Made by a program: the position numbers and the translations under genes
Notes under the pieces: generated by a model
Seen by the model: only the letters and a program-made list of their open reading frames with translations
Told to the model about the DNA's origin: nothing
Database searches by the model: none
NCBI RefSeq assembly: GCF_023516595.1
Contig: NZ_JAMGBG010000001.1
Coordinates: 1-64,000, forward strand
Length of the DNA stretch: 64,000 bases
Origin: Streptomyces neyagawaensis
Lineage (GTDB): Bacteria; Actinomycetota; Actinomycetes; Streptomycetales; Streptomycetaceae
Reading direction: 5' to 3'
Shown here: piece after piece, positions 46,735 to 55,805 of the stretch
Position numbering within the stretch: the stretch's first letter is position 1
Layout of the letters: each line of letters begins with the position of its first letter

Positions 46735-47847
46735 CTAGACCGCCCCGCCGAAGTGGTTCCCCATGAGGCACTCCACGGCCTCGAGATCCCCCGCGGCCAG
46801 CGCGTCCAGCAGCGCGATGTGCTCCGCCGCGTCGGCCATCAGCTCCAACCGCGAAGCGGCCGACCCGGCGGTCAGCGGCAGCTGACTCCTGCGGTGCAGG
46901 TCGTCCGCGATCTGCACCAACTGCTCGTTGCCGGCCAGCGACAGCATCCCCCGGTGGAAGGCCCGGTCCGCCTCCCCGTACGTCGCCCGGCACCCGGCGG
47001 ACGCCGCCCGCGCCGTCTCCTCGGCCAGCGGCCTCAGCTCGGCCCAGTTGTCGGCCGGCAGCGTCCGCGCGAGCCGCAGGATCACCGGCACCTGGAGCAG
47101 CGCCCGCACCTCCGCCAGTTCGGCCAGCTCACGGGCGCCGCGCCGCACGACGCGGAAGCCCCGGTTGGGGACGACCTCGACGGCGCCCTCGATCGCCAGT
47201 TGCTGCATCGCCTCGCGGACCGGGGTCGCCGAGACCCCGAACTGCTCGCCGAGCGCGGGCGCCGAGTACACCTCGCCGGGTGTCAGCTCACCGGCGGCGA
47301 GCGCGGCCCGCAGGGCGTCGAGGATCTGCCCGCGCACGGAGGCCCGCTGCACGACGGGGCGCCCCGGCGGGCGCAGCCCGTCCGACCCTGCCTCGTCCCC
47401 GGTCCCGCCACTACGGGGAAGAGGGATCGGCGTCTCACTGTGGGTGTGCTCCCCACGGGCGGCGTCGGCAGGCGGCACGGTGCCACGGCGGCCCGCGTCG
47501 GCCGCATTCGGCCCGGCACCGCGGCGGCCCGCCTCACCGGCCGGCGCGGCATCAGCGCGGTCGGCGTCGCGGCGGGCGGCAGCACGGCGGCCGGCGCTCC
47601 CGGCGGCGTCCGCGGTGAGGCCCCGCACCCGGTCCACGTCCGTCACTCCCGGCTGCGCGGGCACTCGGTAGGCCGTGGCCGGACGGGCGGCGTCGAACGC
47701 ACTCGCGGCAGGGGCCTGGCGCGAACGCGGTCCGGCCTGGTCCACAGGTCCTCCTCCGAGCCGAGTCATGGGTCCACGTGTGTGTCGGGCGTGTCCGGTA
47801 GTGCGGCCGGCCGGTACGGCCACCGGCACCCGGGGGCGGTTGGTCAC
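46735..47847 (-). CDS. GntR-family (FCD) regulator with long disordered N-terminus
   Basis: A 370-residue protein in the longest form. Residues about 1-160 are Ala/Arg/Pro/Gly-rich and lack structure. The winged helix begins RASVRGQILDALRAALAAG and continues SATPVREAMQQLAIEGAVEV. An FCD-type helical effector domain follows (ARTLPADNWAELRPLAEETA, YGEADRAFHRGML). The start is uncertain: GTG at 47847 and ATG at 47769 both lack a clear ribosome-binding site. Ligand unknown. Confidence 0.8.
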   Translation of the reverse strand: MTNRPRVPVAVPAGRTTGHARHTRGPMTRLGGGPVDQAGPRSRQAPAASAFDAARPATAYRVPAQPGVTDVDRVRGLTADAAGSAGRRAAARRDADRADAAPAGEAGRRGAGPNAADAGRRGTVPPADAARGEHTHSETPIPLPRSGGTGDEAGSDGLRPPGRPVVQRASVRGQILDALRAALAAGELTPGEVYSAPALGEQFGVSATPVREAMQQLAIEGAVEVVPNRGFRVVRRGARELAELAEVRALLQVPVILRLARTLPADNWAELRPLAEETARAASAGCRATYGEADRAFHRGMLSLAGNEQLVQIADDLHRRSQLPLTAGSAASRLELMADAAEHIALLDALAAGDLEAVECLMGNHFGGAV

Positions 47848-47931
47848 TACTGGGGTTGTTACCGGTCGTTAAGCACCATAGGCGCACATGCCCTCAGTTC
47901 AAACCCGGACTACCCAGAGCGAGCCTCGGGT

Positions 47932-47948
47932 AAGGTAAGCCTTACCTT
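47932..47948. promoter_or_regulatory. Iron box (DmdR/IdeR-type operator)
   Basis: AAGGTAAGCCTTACCTT is a 17-bp palindrome with a single central mismatch, closely matching the actinobacterial iron-box pattern. It lies 28 bases before the FhuF-like gene, so iron repression is expected. Confidence 0.85.
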
Positions 47949-47976
47949 GCAGCGACGGCGAAACGGCGGTCCCCGT

Positions 47977-48843
47977 ATGCCCCTCTCCGCACCGGCACCG
48001 GCCCCCTCTCCGCGCACGTCACCCATGACGACCGCCTACGCGCGGTTGACCGAGGTCCTGCCCGTGATGAGCGTGACAGAACTCTCCCTCGCGGATCCAT
48101 TGCCCGAAGGTGAGGGATGGGTGGGCGCAACCGGGCTCGCGGCGGGCGGCGCGGCGCTGGACGCGTTCCTGGCGTGGGACGAGGACCAGATCCTCCGGGA
48201 CCACGGACGGAAGGGGCGCCCCGACGTCGTGGCCACCTTCGGACTGCACCGCTACTCCTGGTACGCGTGCCTCCTCTTCACCGTCCCCTGGTTCCTGGAG
48301 CGCCGGGTGCCGCGCTTCCCGACGGAGCACGTGGCGTTCCAGCGGGAGCGGAGCCGGCTGGCGGTCCGCGGTGAAACGTTCAGCTGCCTGCCCGGCGATC
48401 CGGCCGCCACCGCGCCCGGCGCCCGTGTGGTCCCGGACGAGGAGGCGCTGCGGGCCGAGCTGCGCGCCGCGTTCGCCGAGCACATAGAACCGGTCCTCGG
48501 CGGCTTCGGCCCCCGGATGCGGCGACGCGGCCGCGCCCTGTGGGGCATGGCGACCGACGAGATCGTGGAGGGCATCTGGTACATCGCCGAACTGCTCGGC
48601 CCCGATGAGCGGGAGCGGTGCCGACGCGAGCTGGAGCTGCTGCTGCCGGGCGCGACCCGCCCTTACGTGGGCGCCGCGGGCTTCCGTGACCCGTCCGGGC
48701 CCGGCGGTGAGCCACTGTCGACGCGCGACCGGGCGAGCTGCTGCATGTATTACACGCTGGACCCCGAGGACACCTGCGCCACCTGCCCGCGCACCCGCGA
48801 GGCCGAACGGATCGCCAAGCTCACGTCGCCCGCGGCAGCCTGA
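47977..48843 (+). CDS. FhuF-like (2Fe-2S) ferric-siderophore reductase-type protein
   Basis: A 288-residue protein. The C-terminal RASCCMYYTLDPED and TCATCPRTREAER give the C-C-x10-C-x2-C pattern that binds the [2Fe-2S] cluster in FhuF-type reductases. Such enzymes release iron from siderophores. The iron box directly upstream supports the role. ATG at 47977 is chosen; ATG at 48025 is possible. Confidence 0.87.
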   Translation: MPLSAPAPAPSPRTSPMTTAYARLTEVLPVMSVTELSLADPLPEGEGWVGATGLAAGGAALDAFLAWDEDQILRDHGRKGRPDVVATFGLHRYSWYACLLFTVPWFLERRVPRFPTEHVAFQRERSRLAVRGETFSCLPGDPAATAPGARVVPDEEALRAELRAAFAEHIEPVLGGFGPRMRRRGRALWGMATDEIVEGIWYIAELLGPDERERCRRELELLLPGATRPYVGAAGFRDPSGPGGEPLSTRDRASCCMYYTLDPEDTCATCPRTREAERIAKLTSPAAA

Positions 48844-49168
48844 CGGACCGTCTCCCCCGGACGACCGGGACCCCCCGGCGACCGACTGGGGCATGTGCCG
48901 TAAGATCCACTCCAGGTGGGACCCTCGTTGGGTTACAGGTGGTTCACAAATTCCTCACTCCTCACGGGAACTTTCCGTGGAACCACTCGAACGGGTAATC
49001 TCACTCGCACTCAACTCCCGTCCCTCGCGCGGTAGTTCGAGCAGAATGCCGCCTGGCGTCACTCATTGCACTTCCTTGGCGGTCTCTTGCCCCGAAACCC
49101 CCTGAGGGCCGCGAGGATTGGGCCACTATGGCGGGCGTTACGCCCTATCCCAATGCAAGGGACCCCTG
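48844..49168. other. Intergenic stretch before the DUF2637 gene
   Basis: About 325 bases with no convincing gene. It is AT-richer than its surroundings near 48930-49030 and must hold the promoter of the DUF2637 gene. Confidence 0.5.
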
Positions 49169-50224
49169 ATGAGATTGACCGACATATCGCTGAACTGGCT
49201 GCTTCCGGGCGCCGTACTGCTCCTGGGCATGCTGGCGGCGGTGGCGGTGCTCGCGCGCGGCAAGCGCTCCGGGGAGCACGCTAAGACCGAGGATTCGTGG
49301 GAACGCAGTGAGGAGCGCCGCCGGCGCAAGGAAGCCCTGTACGGCACCGCTTCCTACATTCTTCTCTTCTGCTGTGCCGCGGTCGCCGCGGCGCTCTCCT
49401 TCCGGGGCCTGGTCGGGTTCGGTGAACAGAACCTGGGCCTCACCAATGGGTGGCAGTACCTGGTTCCGTTCGGCCTGGACGGCGCCGCCATGTTCTGCTC
49501 GGTGCTCGCGGTCCGCGAGGCCAGCCACGGTGACGCCGCTCTCGGCTCCCGCATACTCGTGTGGACGTTCGCGGGTGCCGCAGCCTGGTTCAACTGGGTG
49601 CACGCGCCCCGTGGTCTCGGCCACGACGGCGCCCCGCAGTTCTTCGCCGGCATGTCCCTGTCCGCCGCGGTGCTGTTCGACCGCGCGCTGAAGCAGACGC
49701 GCCGCGCGGCGCTGCGCGAGCAGGGTCTGGTGCCGCGTCCGCTGCCGCAGATCCGTGTGGTCCGCTGGCTGCGGGCTCCGCGTGAGACGTACAGGGCCTG
49801 GTCGCTGATGCTGCTGGAGGGTGTGCGCAGCCTGGACGAGGCCGTGGACGAGGTGCGCGAGGACAAGCGCCTCAAGGAGGAGAACCGCGCGCGCAAGCGG
49901 GAGCACGAGCGTCTGGAGCGCGCCCACCTCAAGGCCATCAGCCGCGGCCACCGGGGTCTGCCCGGCCGTGGCGGCGGCGGTGGCGGTGGCCAGCGCCAGG
50001 TGGACACCACCGTGGAACGCGTCCCCGCACAGGCGGTCTCGGAGCCTGCCATATCGGCGCCGGAGCCCCTGCCCGTGCGTACCCGCCCCTCCCTGCAGCC
50101 CGTGCGCAACGGCTCTGACAAGTCGATCACCGTGGATCTCACCGCGGAGGACGACACGATGGCCCTGCCTCGGCTGGACTCCCTGGAGCGGAAGCTCAAG
50201 GACCTTGAGCAGCAGTTCGGCTGA
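49169..50224 (+). CDS. DUF2637 membrane protein
   Basis: A 351-residue protein with an N-terminal helix (ISLNWLLPGAVLLLGMLAAV), then three more membrane segments, including YLVPFGLDGAAMFCSVLAV and ILVWTFAGAAAWFNWVHA, which are typical of DUF2637. A charged coiled-coil-like part (EDKRLKEENRARKREHERLE) and a low-complexity tail follow. DUF2637 proteins resemble SpdB-type spread proteins of plasmids, but this one is a chromosomal type. ATG at 49169 has AAGGGA upstream. Confidence 0.85.
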   Translation: MRLTDISLNWLLPGAVLLLGMLAAVAVLARGKRSGEHAKTEDSWERSEERRRRKEALYGTASYILLFCCAAVAAALSFRGLVGFGEQNLGLTNGWQYLVPFGLDGAAMFCSVLAVREASHGDAALGSRILVWTFAGAAAWFNWVHAPRGLGHDGAPQFFAGMSLSAAVLFDRALKQTRRAALREQGLVPRPLPQIRVVRWLRAPRETYRAWSLMLLEGVRSLDEAVDEVREDKRLKEENRARKREHERLERAHLKAISRGHRGLPGRGGGGGGGQRQVDTTVERVPAQAVSEPAISAPEPLPVRTRPSLQPVRNGSDKSITVDLTAEDDTMALPRLDSLERKLKDLEQQFG

Positions 50225-50241
50225 GTCCGGACCACACCATC

Positions 50242-50275
50242 GGACAGGGGCGCGGCATCAGCCGCGCCCCTGTCC
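50242..50275. terminator. Strong bidirectional terminator
   Basis: A perfect 15-bp stem (GGACAGGGGCGCGGC) with loop ATCA separates two converging genes. It is followed by two direct copies of GTTTGCTTGTTC (50276-50299), which give a T-rich run in the plus direction. Confidence 0.9.
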
Positions 50276-50302
50276 GTTTGCTTGTTCGTTTGCTTGTTCG
50301 TT

Positions 50303-50785
50303 CTAGGTGAGGCCGCCGTCGAGGTCGAACCAGACCGACTTGCCCACCCCGTGCGCCCGTACCCCCCAGGAGTCGGCGAGGGACTGCACGAGGAGGAGAC
50401 CGCGGCCATGGGTGCTGTCGTCGGTCTGCGACATCCTCGGTTTGGGCCTGCGGGCCACGAAGTCCCGTACCTCCACATGGAGTCCGCGGGGTGAGACCGT
50501 GGCGGTCAGCACCGCGTCGTCGTCGGTGTGGATCAGTGCGTTGGTGACCAGTTCACTGGTGAGCAGTTCCGCTATCTCCGATCTCCCCGGCCGCCCCCAC
50601 TGCCGCAGCAACTCCCGCAGGGCCTTACGGGACTCGGGCACCGCCCGGAGATCCGCCCGCCCGAGTCTGCGCCTGAGCTGACCGGCACCGGGCTGCGCCG
50701 GCACATCGTCGGTCTCTTCCTCCACCGTTTCCGCCGAGGACGCCCCGATCGCCACGGGACCGCCTCCTCGCGCCTGCCTCTTCAT
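50303..50785 (-). CDS. Anti-sigma-type ATP-binding protein (HATPase, RsbW-like)
   Basis: A 160-residue protein with a GHKL ATPase fold. The N box is ELLTSELVTNALIHTDD; the G1 box is in VRDFVARRPKPR and the G2 box in THGRGLLLVQSLADSWGV. Such proteins act as serine kinases on anti-anti-sigma factors or as sigma-factor binders in Streptomyces. ATG at 50785 is chosen; a longer frame to 50869 exists but looks unlike the family. No anti-anti-sigma gene is adjacent. Confidence 0.85.
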   Translation of the reverse strand: MKRQARGGGPVAIGASSAETVEEETDDVPAQPGAGQLRRRLGRADLRAVPESRKALRELLRQWGRPGRSEIAELLTSELVTNALIHTDDDAVLTATVSPRGLHVEVRDFVARRPKPRMSQTDDSTHGRGLLLVQSLADSWGVRAHGVGKSVWFDLDGGLT

Positions 50786-51335
50786 GACCCCCGCCCACGC
50801 GCCGATGACCGATTCCCCTCCTGCTCGAACACGCACACGGGGATCCTTGCCCGGTCCGGATCGCGGCACTCATGTCGAATCGTCAACGACCCTCCGTACG
50901 TCTTCAAACGCACAGGGTCAAGCCAGCCATCGGTACCGGAAGACAGCGCTTCCCGCCCCGGAAAACCCCCTCACACGCCGACGAACCCGACGGCGCGCCC
51001 CCGGCCGGGCGGCCGGTACCCGACCCCGCGGTCCCGGCCAACCCCCACGTGAGGCCGGGGATCCGGCCGTGTCGCCACGGCACGTGACGGGCGGACGAGC
51101 CCCGCACCGGCGGCGGATGCGGACCGCTCGACGACGATGATGTTCATTGGCTGAAATCAAGCGCTGGTACAGGCCAACCGGGCGGCCGGTACGACGGCTT
51201 GACAGCGGCCACCGGGCGAGGGGCCGTACGCGTCGCCCTCCGTCTATCCCGCTCCGCCCGGTTCACCCGGCTGACCTGCCCAGCTCGCGTACACCCGTAC
51301 GCCCAGGCGGGCACCCGGAGAGGTCACGGAGAGGG
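50786..51335. other. Intergenic stretch, nothing recognised
   Basis: About 550 bases between the ATPase gene and the 3' end of the phosphatase gene. Frames here lack ribosome-binding sites and protein-like composition. Confidence 0.5.
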
Positions 51336-54080
51336 TCACGCCTCCCAGACGGCCGCCGCCGTACGGTCGTCCGCGTAGCCCTTGACCCGGACCTGGGTGT
51401 CGGCGAGGTAGGCGGCGAGACCGGGCGGCTCGTCGGTACGCCAGCGCGCCGCGAGGTGGTCGGCGAGCTGTTCCTCCCCGCGCAGGGGATCGGCGAGCCC
51501 GGGGGTGCACAGCAGCAGGACGTCGCCCTCGCGGGCCACCGAGGCACGGAACCGGAAGGGTTCACGGGGCGGCGCGGGGGCGGGTTCGTACGGGCTCGGC
51601 GGCGTCGTGATGCCGAGGTCCATGGTGAGCCGGTCGCCCTCGGGGGTCTCGTGCGGCAGCGAACCGAATCCGACGACCGGCGCACCGGCGGCCTCGGCGA
51701 CCCGCGGCTCGATGTCCTGCCACTCCCCGCCCCGCAGCCGGAACAGTCCGCCGGGGCCGACCCCGAAGAACACCCGCGTACGGCACCGGGGGTCGGCCGG
51801 GAGCAGCAGACAGCGCAGGCTCGCGGTGTACTCCTCCGGGTCGAGCCCCTGCTCGACCGCGCTCGCGCGGAGTCTGCCGAGGCTGCGGTCGGTGAGCCGG
51901 TGCAGCCCCGACTTCAGGTCGCCGCGCCGGCCGGCCCTGATGTCCTCCACGAGGCGGGCGTGGCTGCGCCCGATCGCCTGCCCGATCCACCGGCACGCCT
52001 CGGCCGCCGCCCGGTGCGCGCCCGGGGTCGCCCGGACTCCGGTCGCCATCGCCACCAGCACCAGGGCCTGCTCGCCCCCACCGAACCGGGCGGTCAGCAG
52101 CGAGTCCCGGCGCGGTTCGCCGCGGTAGCGCGAGGAGTCCCCGCGCAGGGAGACGGCACGCAACGTACAAGCCCCGTAGCGCGCGCCGTCCAGCACCGTG
52201 TCCGCGACGAGGTCGCCGAGATCGTCCGGGTCGGCCGGTGGCAGCGCGCTCGGCTCGGGGTCGTACGTGGGCGGCCCGGACCCCACGTGGTCCACGTGCA
52301 CCGGCTGGCTCCCGGTGACCAGCCTGACCTCCTGCGCCTGGAGGGTCCGCGGGTCCACGTCCGCGCCGAGCCGCGCGTCGGAGGGCTCGGGAACAGCGGG
52401 GCCGGACGGCACGGCGGTACCCGCCGAGGCACCGAGAACCGGACCTGGGGAGGGCGGCACGGCGTCCGGGAGGTCGTCCGGGGAGGGGGTGCCGGGTGGG
52501 GTGGGGACCGATGGTGGGGCGGCGGGAGGCTGGGGGGAGGGGACGGGGTCCGAGGGCGGGGTCGGTGGCACGGCGCCGGTCGGTGCGGGGTGGGCCGGGG
52601 CGGGCGGTACGGGTGCGGAGGGTGGGGGTGGGACGGCGTGGGGCGGCGGGGGTGGAACGGCGTCTGCGGGTGCGGAGGGCGAGGGCGGCACGGGCTGGGT
52701 CGGCGGGGGTGGAACGGCGTCTGCGGGTGCAGAGGGCGAGGGCGGCACGGGCTGGGCCGGCGGGGGTGGAACGGCGTCCGGGGGCGGAGGCGTGGCGGGG
52801 GGCGACCAGGGGTGGGAGGTCAGCGGGCCGGTTCCGGAGCGGGTCGGCCCGGCCGGGCGCGCCCAGGGCCCCGGGGGCCACAGCGAGCCGGACGGGCTCG
52901 ACCGCCTCGACGACGGGGAGGCGGAACCGGGCAGGGCATCCGACCCGGACGGCGAACCTGCGCCACCGCCCGGAGCCGCCTCACCGGACGGCCGCCCACC
53001 CGACGCCGCAGCACGGAACCCGGGGGGCCTCGGCCCGGGCGGGAAGACCCCGGGCTCCGGTGCGTCGGCGGACGGGGGCTGCCCGGCGGACGGCGGCTCG
53101 TCGGTGGACGGCGGCCGCGCGCCGCCCGACGGTGGGGCGGACGGAGGCCGAGCGGCGTCCGGAGGCTGACCACCGGACGGGGGCTGGTCGCCGACGGGGA
53201 GCTGGCCGCCCGCCGGGGGCTGACCGCCGACACGGTGCGGACCGGCGGACGGCGGCTGCCCGGCGTACGGCGGCTCGTCCGCGGACGGCGGCGGGGCGGA
53301 CGAAGGCCGAGCGGCGGCCGGGGGCTGGCCGTCGGCGCGGTGCGGACCGGCGGACGGCGGCTCGTCCGCGGACGGCGGCTCGTCCGCGGACGGCGGCCGC
53401 GCGCCGCCCGACGGTGGGGCGGACGAAGGCCGAGCGACGGCCGACGGTGGGGCAGCCGGGGGCTGACCACCGGACAGGGGCTGGCCGCCGGCGCGGGGCC
53501 GCTGACCGGTGGAGGGCTGCTCGGCGGACGGGGTCCGGTCCGTCGGTGTCGGCTGGGTGGGCGGGGCGGCGTCGGGCGATGGTGAAGCGGTGGGCGTCGG
53601 CTCCCATGGGGCCGGCTGGGGGTGCAGGCCGCTGCGGCGCAGGGCCTCGGTGGCGGGGTCGGCGGACGGGGGCGCGGGAGGCGGCTCGGGCGCCGGAGCT
53701 GGGGCGGGTGTCCGGTGGTCGGGGGAACCCTGGGGCGGCACCCTGTCCGAAAGGGGTCCGGCGGCCGAGGGACCCGACGGGGCTGCCGAGCCCGCGGAGG
53801 CGGAGCCGCCGGGGCCGGTGCTTCTCGTGCCCGTATCGCTCGGACCGTCTCGTCCGTCCGGTTCGGCTCCCCGGGCTCCCCGCGTGCCCGGCGTGCCGGT
53901 CACGCTCGTCCCGTTCGACGGTGCCTTCGGCCGATTCGCGACCGTGTTCGCCGCCGAGGCGAACCGATCGTCGAGGGAATCGGCCGCGACCGAGGGGCCC
54001 GTGTCCCCACTGGCGTCGTCGTACAACTGCCGCCACCAGTCGTCCTCATGACCGGTCGGCCTCTCCCCCTGCTGGCTCAT
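51336..54080 (-). CDS. PP2C-like phosphatase with very long Pro-rich region
   Basis: A 914-residue protein. The first 30 residues (HEDDWWRQLYDDASGDTGPS) look like a docking peptide. Residues about 70-560 are Pro/Ser/Ala-rich with imperfect repeats such as PPSADEPPSAD, PPSAGPHR and DAVPPPP. The C-terminal 320 residues are a PP2C-like domain (GARYGACTLRAVSLRGDSSR, ALVLVAMATGVRATP, GDVLLLCTPGLADPLRGEEQ). Some canonical metal Asp residues are replaced (DSSRYR for DxGH-like sites), so activity is doubtful. ATG at 54080 has AGGGG upstream. Confidence 0.8.
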   Translation of the reverse strand: MSQQGERPTGHEDDWWRQLYDDASGDTGPSVAADSLDDRFASAANTVANRPKAPSNGTSVTGTPGTRGARGAEPDGRDGPSDTGTRSTGPGGSASAGSAAPSGPSAAGPLSDRVPPQGSPDHRTPAPAPAPEPPPAPPSADPATEALRRSGLHPQPAPWEPTPTASPSPDAAPPTQPTPTDRTPSAEQPSTGQRPRAGGQPLSGGQPPAAPPSAVARPSSAPPSGGARPPSADEPPSADEPPSAGPHRADGQPPAAARPSSAPPPSADEPPYAGQPPSAGPHRVGGQPPAGGQLPVGDQPPSGGQPPDAARPPSAPPSGGARPPSTDEPPSAGQPPSADAPEPGVFPPGPRPPGFRAAASGGRPSGEAAPGGGAGSPSGSDALPGSASPSSRRSSPSGSLWPPGPWARPAGPTRSGTGPLTSHPWSPPATPPPPDAVPPPPAQPVPPSPSAPADAVPPPPTQPVPPSPSAPADAVPPPPPHAVPPPPSAPVPPAPAHPAPTGAVPPTPPSDPVPSPQPPAAPPSVPTPPGTPSPDDLPDAVPPSPGPVLGASAGTAVPSGPAVPEPSDARLGADVDPRTLQAQEVRLVTGSQPVHVDHVGSGPPTYDPEPSALPPADPDDLGDLVADTVLDGARYGACTLRAVSLRGDSSRYRGEPRRDSLLTARFGGGEQALVLVAMATGVRATPGAHRAAAEACRWIGQAIGRSHARLVEDIRAGRRGDLKSGLHRLTDRSLGRLRASAVEQGLDPEEYTASLRCLLLPADPRCRTRVFFGVGPGGLFRLRGGEWQDIEPRVAEAAGAPVVGFGSLPHETPEGDRLTMDLGITTPPSPYEPAPAPPREPFRFRASVAREGDVLLLCTPGLADPLRGEEQLADHLAARWRTDEPPGLAAYLADTQVRVKGYADDRTAAAVWEA

Positions 54081-54367
54081 GCCCCTAATTGTCCACCTCA
54101 ACTGCCGTATGAAAACGGGGCATCCGGAAAATCAGCCCGCAGAGCCGACGACCGCACGGCGTGTCGGACTACACGTCGAACTCCGGTGCGAGACAAGGGC
54201 GTCGAGGGGCCGGAGGTTCCTCCGGGGATGGGTGTTGTCCCGTACCTGGGGCGGTGGTAAGGGGACGCCCTGTCCGCCCACCGGAAGCGGCTGGCGGCGG
54301 CTGTGTGGTCGGCGCCGGGGCCCCTCCCTGACCTGCGTCTTCTCGTGCGGTCCTGCACCCTGGGCAG

Positions 54368-54850
54368 ATGGGAGTGTGGGAACTCCTGCTGGTCGGCGTG
54401 GTCGTGCTGCTCGGCCTGTGCGGAGTGCTGGTGCCCGGCGTACCGGGGTCCCTGCTGCTCTGGGCCGGGGTCATGTGGTGGGCGCTGGAGGAGCCCCGCC
54501 CGGTGGCCTGGTGGGTGCTGGTCGGCTCCACCATCGTCCTGCTGCTGTCCCGGGCGGCCCGCTGGATGCTGCCTCCCCGGCGCCTGGAGCTGAGCGGCGC
54601 CTCCCCCCGGATGGCGGCGTACGCCGGTGTCGGGGCGCTCCTGGGCTTCGTCCTCGTCCCGGTGGTCGGCGCGATCCCCGGGTTCATCGGCGGCATCTAC
54701 CTCTGCGAGCGGCTCCGGCTCGGCCGGCACCGCGAGGCGGCGGCGGCCGTGCGCACGGCCATGCGGTCCGGCGGCTCCAGCGTGCTGGCGGAACTCTTCG
54801 CCTGCCTGCTCGTCGCGGGGGCGTGGATCGGGGCGGTACTCGGCCGCTGA
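54368..54850 (+). CDS. DUF456 membrane protein
   Basis: A 160-residue protein with four membrane segments and two similar halves, each with a glycine-rich turn: GLCGVLVPGVPGSLLLWAG and VPVVGAIPGFIGGIYLCE. This is the DUF456 pattern. Function unknown. ATG at 54368 starts directly at the first helix. Confidence 0.9.
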   Translation: MGVWELLLVGVVVLLGLCGVLVPGVPGSLLLWAGVMWWALEEPRPVAWWVLVGSTIVLLLSRAARWMLPPRRLELSGASPRMAAYAGVGALLGFVLVPVVGAIPGFIGGIYLCERLRLGRHREAAAAVRTAMRSGGSSVLAELFACLLVAGAWIGAVLGR

Positions 54851-55220
54851 GCGACGCCCTGACGTTGCGGATCGAGGCCCCCGACAGGGCGGGGACCGTA
54901 CCGGACGCGGCGGCCGCCCAGGTACCCGTCCAGCGCCGGGCCGCCGCGGACGGGGCCCCGGTGGGTGTCGGCCCTCGTCGGCAGCGCGCCGATCACCGTC
55001 GCCACGAGGAGGACGAGGCTCAGGACGTACGCCTGCGCGGTTGCCGACGCGGCGGCGGCCCGGGGGGCGGTGTTGGCGCCCGGGGTCGTGTCGGCCACGC
55101 GGGCCGCCCTCCGCTCCGCGGAAGCGACACAAGCCCCTCATCACTTCCCGGCCCGGCGGACCCGCGCACCCGCCCTCACGTCACCGGGCGGACCTGTGCA
55201 CACGCGTCCTGATCCCCGCG
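54851..55220 (-). other. Possible small membrane ORF between DUF456 and ogt
   Basis: On the minus strand an ATG at 55098 opens a frame starting MADTTPGANTAPRAAAAS with one hydrophobic segment (YVLSLVLLVATVIGAL). It runs on into the antisense of the DUF456 gene, so if real it is probably shorter or frameshifted. Nothing else was seen in the stretch. Confidence 0.3.
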
Positions 55221-55805
55221 TCACGAGGCCACGTCGCCGTCCCGTCCGTCGGTCCGGAGCACTCCCTCCAGGCCGAGCAGCAGACGCTTGCGGTCGAGGC
55301 CGCCGGCGTATCCCGTGAGGGAGCCGTCCGCGCCGATCACCCGGTGGCAGGGCCGCAGGATGAGCAGCGGGTTGGCGCCGATCGCGCCGCCGACGGCTCG
55401 GACGGCGGCCCTGGGCGCGCCGATACGGGAGGCGATGGCGCCGTACGTGGTGGTCGCGCCGTACGGGACGTCGTCGAGGGCGGCCCAGACCCGCTGCCGG
55501 AACTCCGTGCCCTCGGCGCGCGACTCCAGCCGGAACTCCTTCAGCTCCCCGGCGAAGTAGGCGGCGAGCTGTTCCGCGGCCTCCCGGAAGGGCGCCGGGT
55601 CGTGGCGCCAGTCCGCGAGCGGCACCCGGCCGCCCTTCTGCTCCGGCACGGAGAGGGAGGTGAGCACGCCGGACGCGTCGGCGGTCAGGAGGAGGGGGCC
55701 GACGGGGCTGTCGACGGTGGTGCAGTAGGTCCGCTGTCCGGCGCTCACGGCTGAACTCCTTGTTTCCACTGGTCTGATCGTCGCTTCCGGTGGGGGCGTT
55801 GTCAT
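55221..55805 (-). CDS. ogt: Methylated-DNA-protein-cysteine methyltransferase
   Basis: A 194-residue repair protein. The active-site motif is LILRPCHRVIG, with the acceptor Cys near 152. The DNA-binding helix segment VWAALDDVPYGATTTYGAIA and the C-terminal GYAGGLDRKRLLLGLEG are conserved. It removes alkyl groups from O6-alkylguanine, one use per molecule. Its ATG overlaps the stop of the upstream Ada/AlkA gene (ATGA), so the two are made together. Confidence 0.95.
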   Translation of the reverse strand: MTTPPPEATIRPVETRSSAVSAGQRTYCTTVDSPVGPLLLTADASGVLTSLSVPEQKGGRVPLADWRHDPAPFREAAEQLAAYFAGELKEFRLESRAEGTEFRQRVWAALDDVPYGATTTYGAIASRIGAPRAAVRAVGGAIGANPLLILRPCHRVIGADGSLTGYAGGLDRKRLLLGLEGVLRTDGRDGDVAS

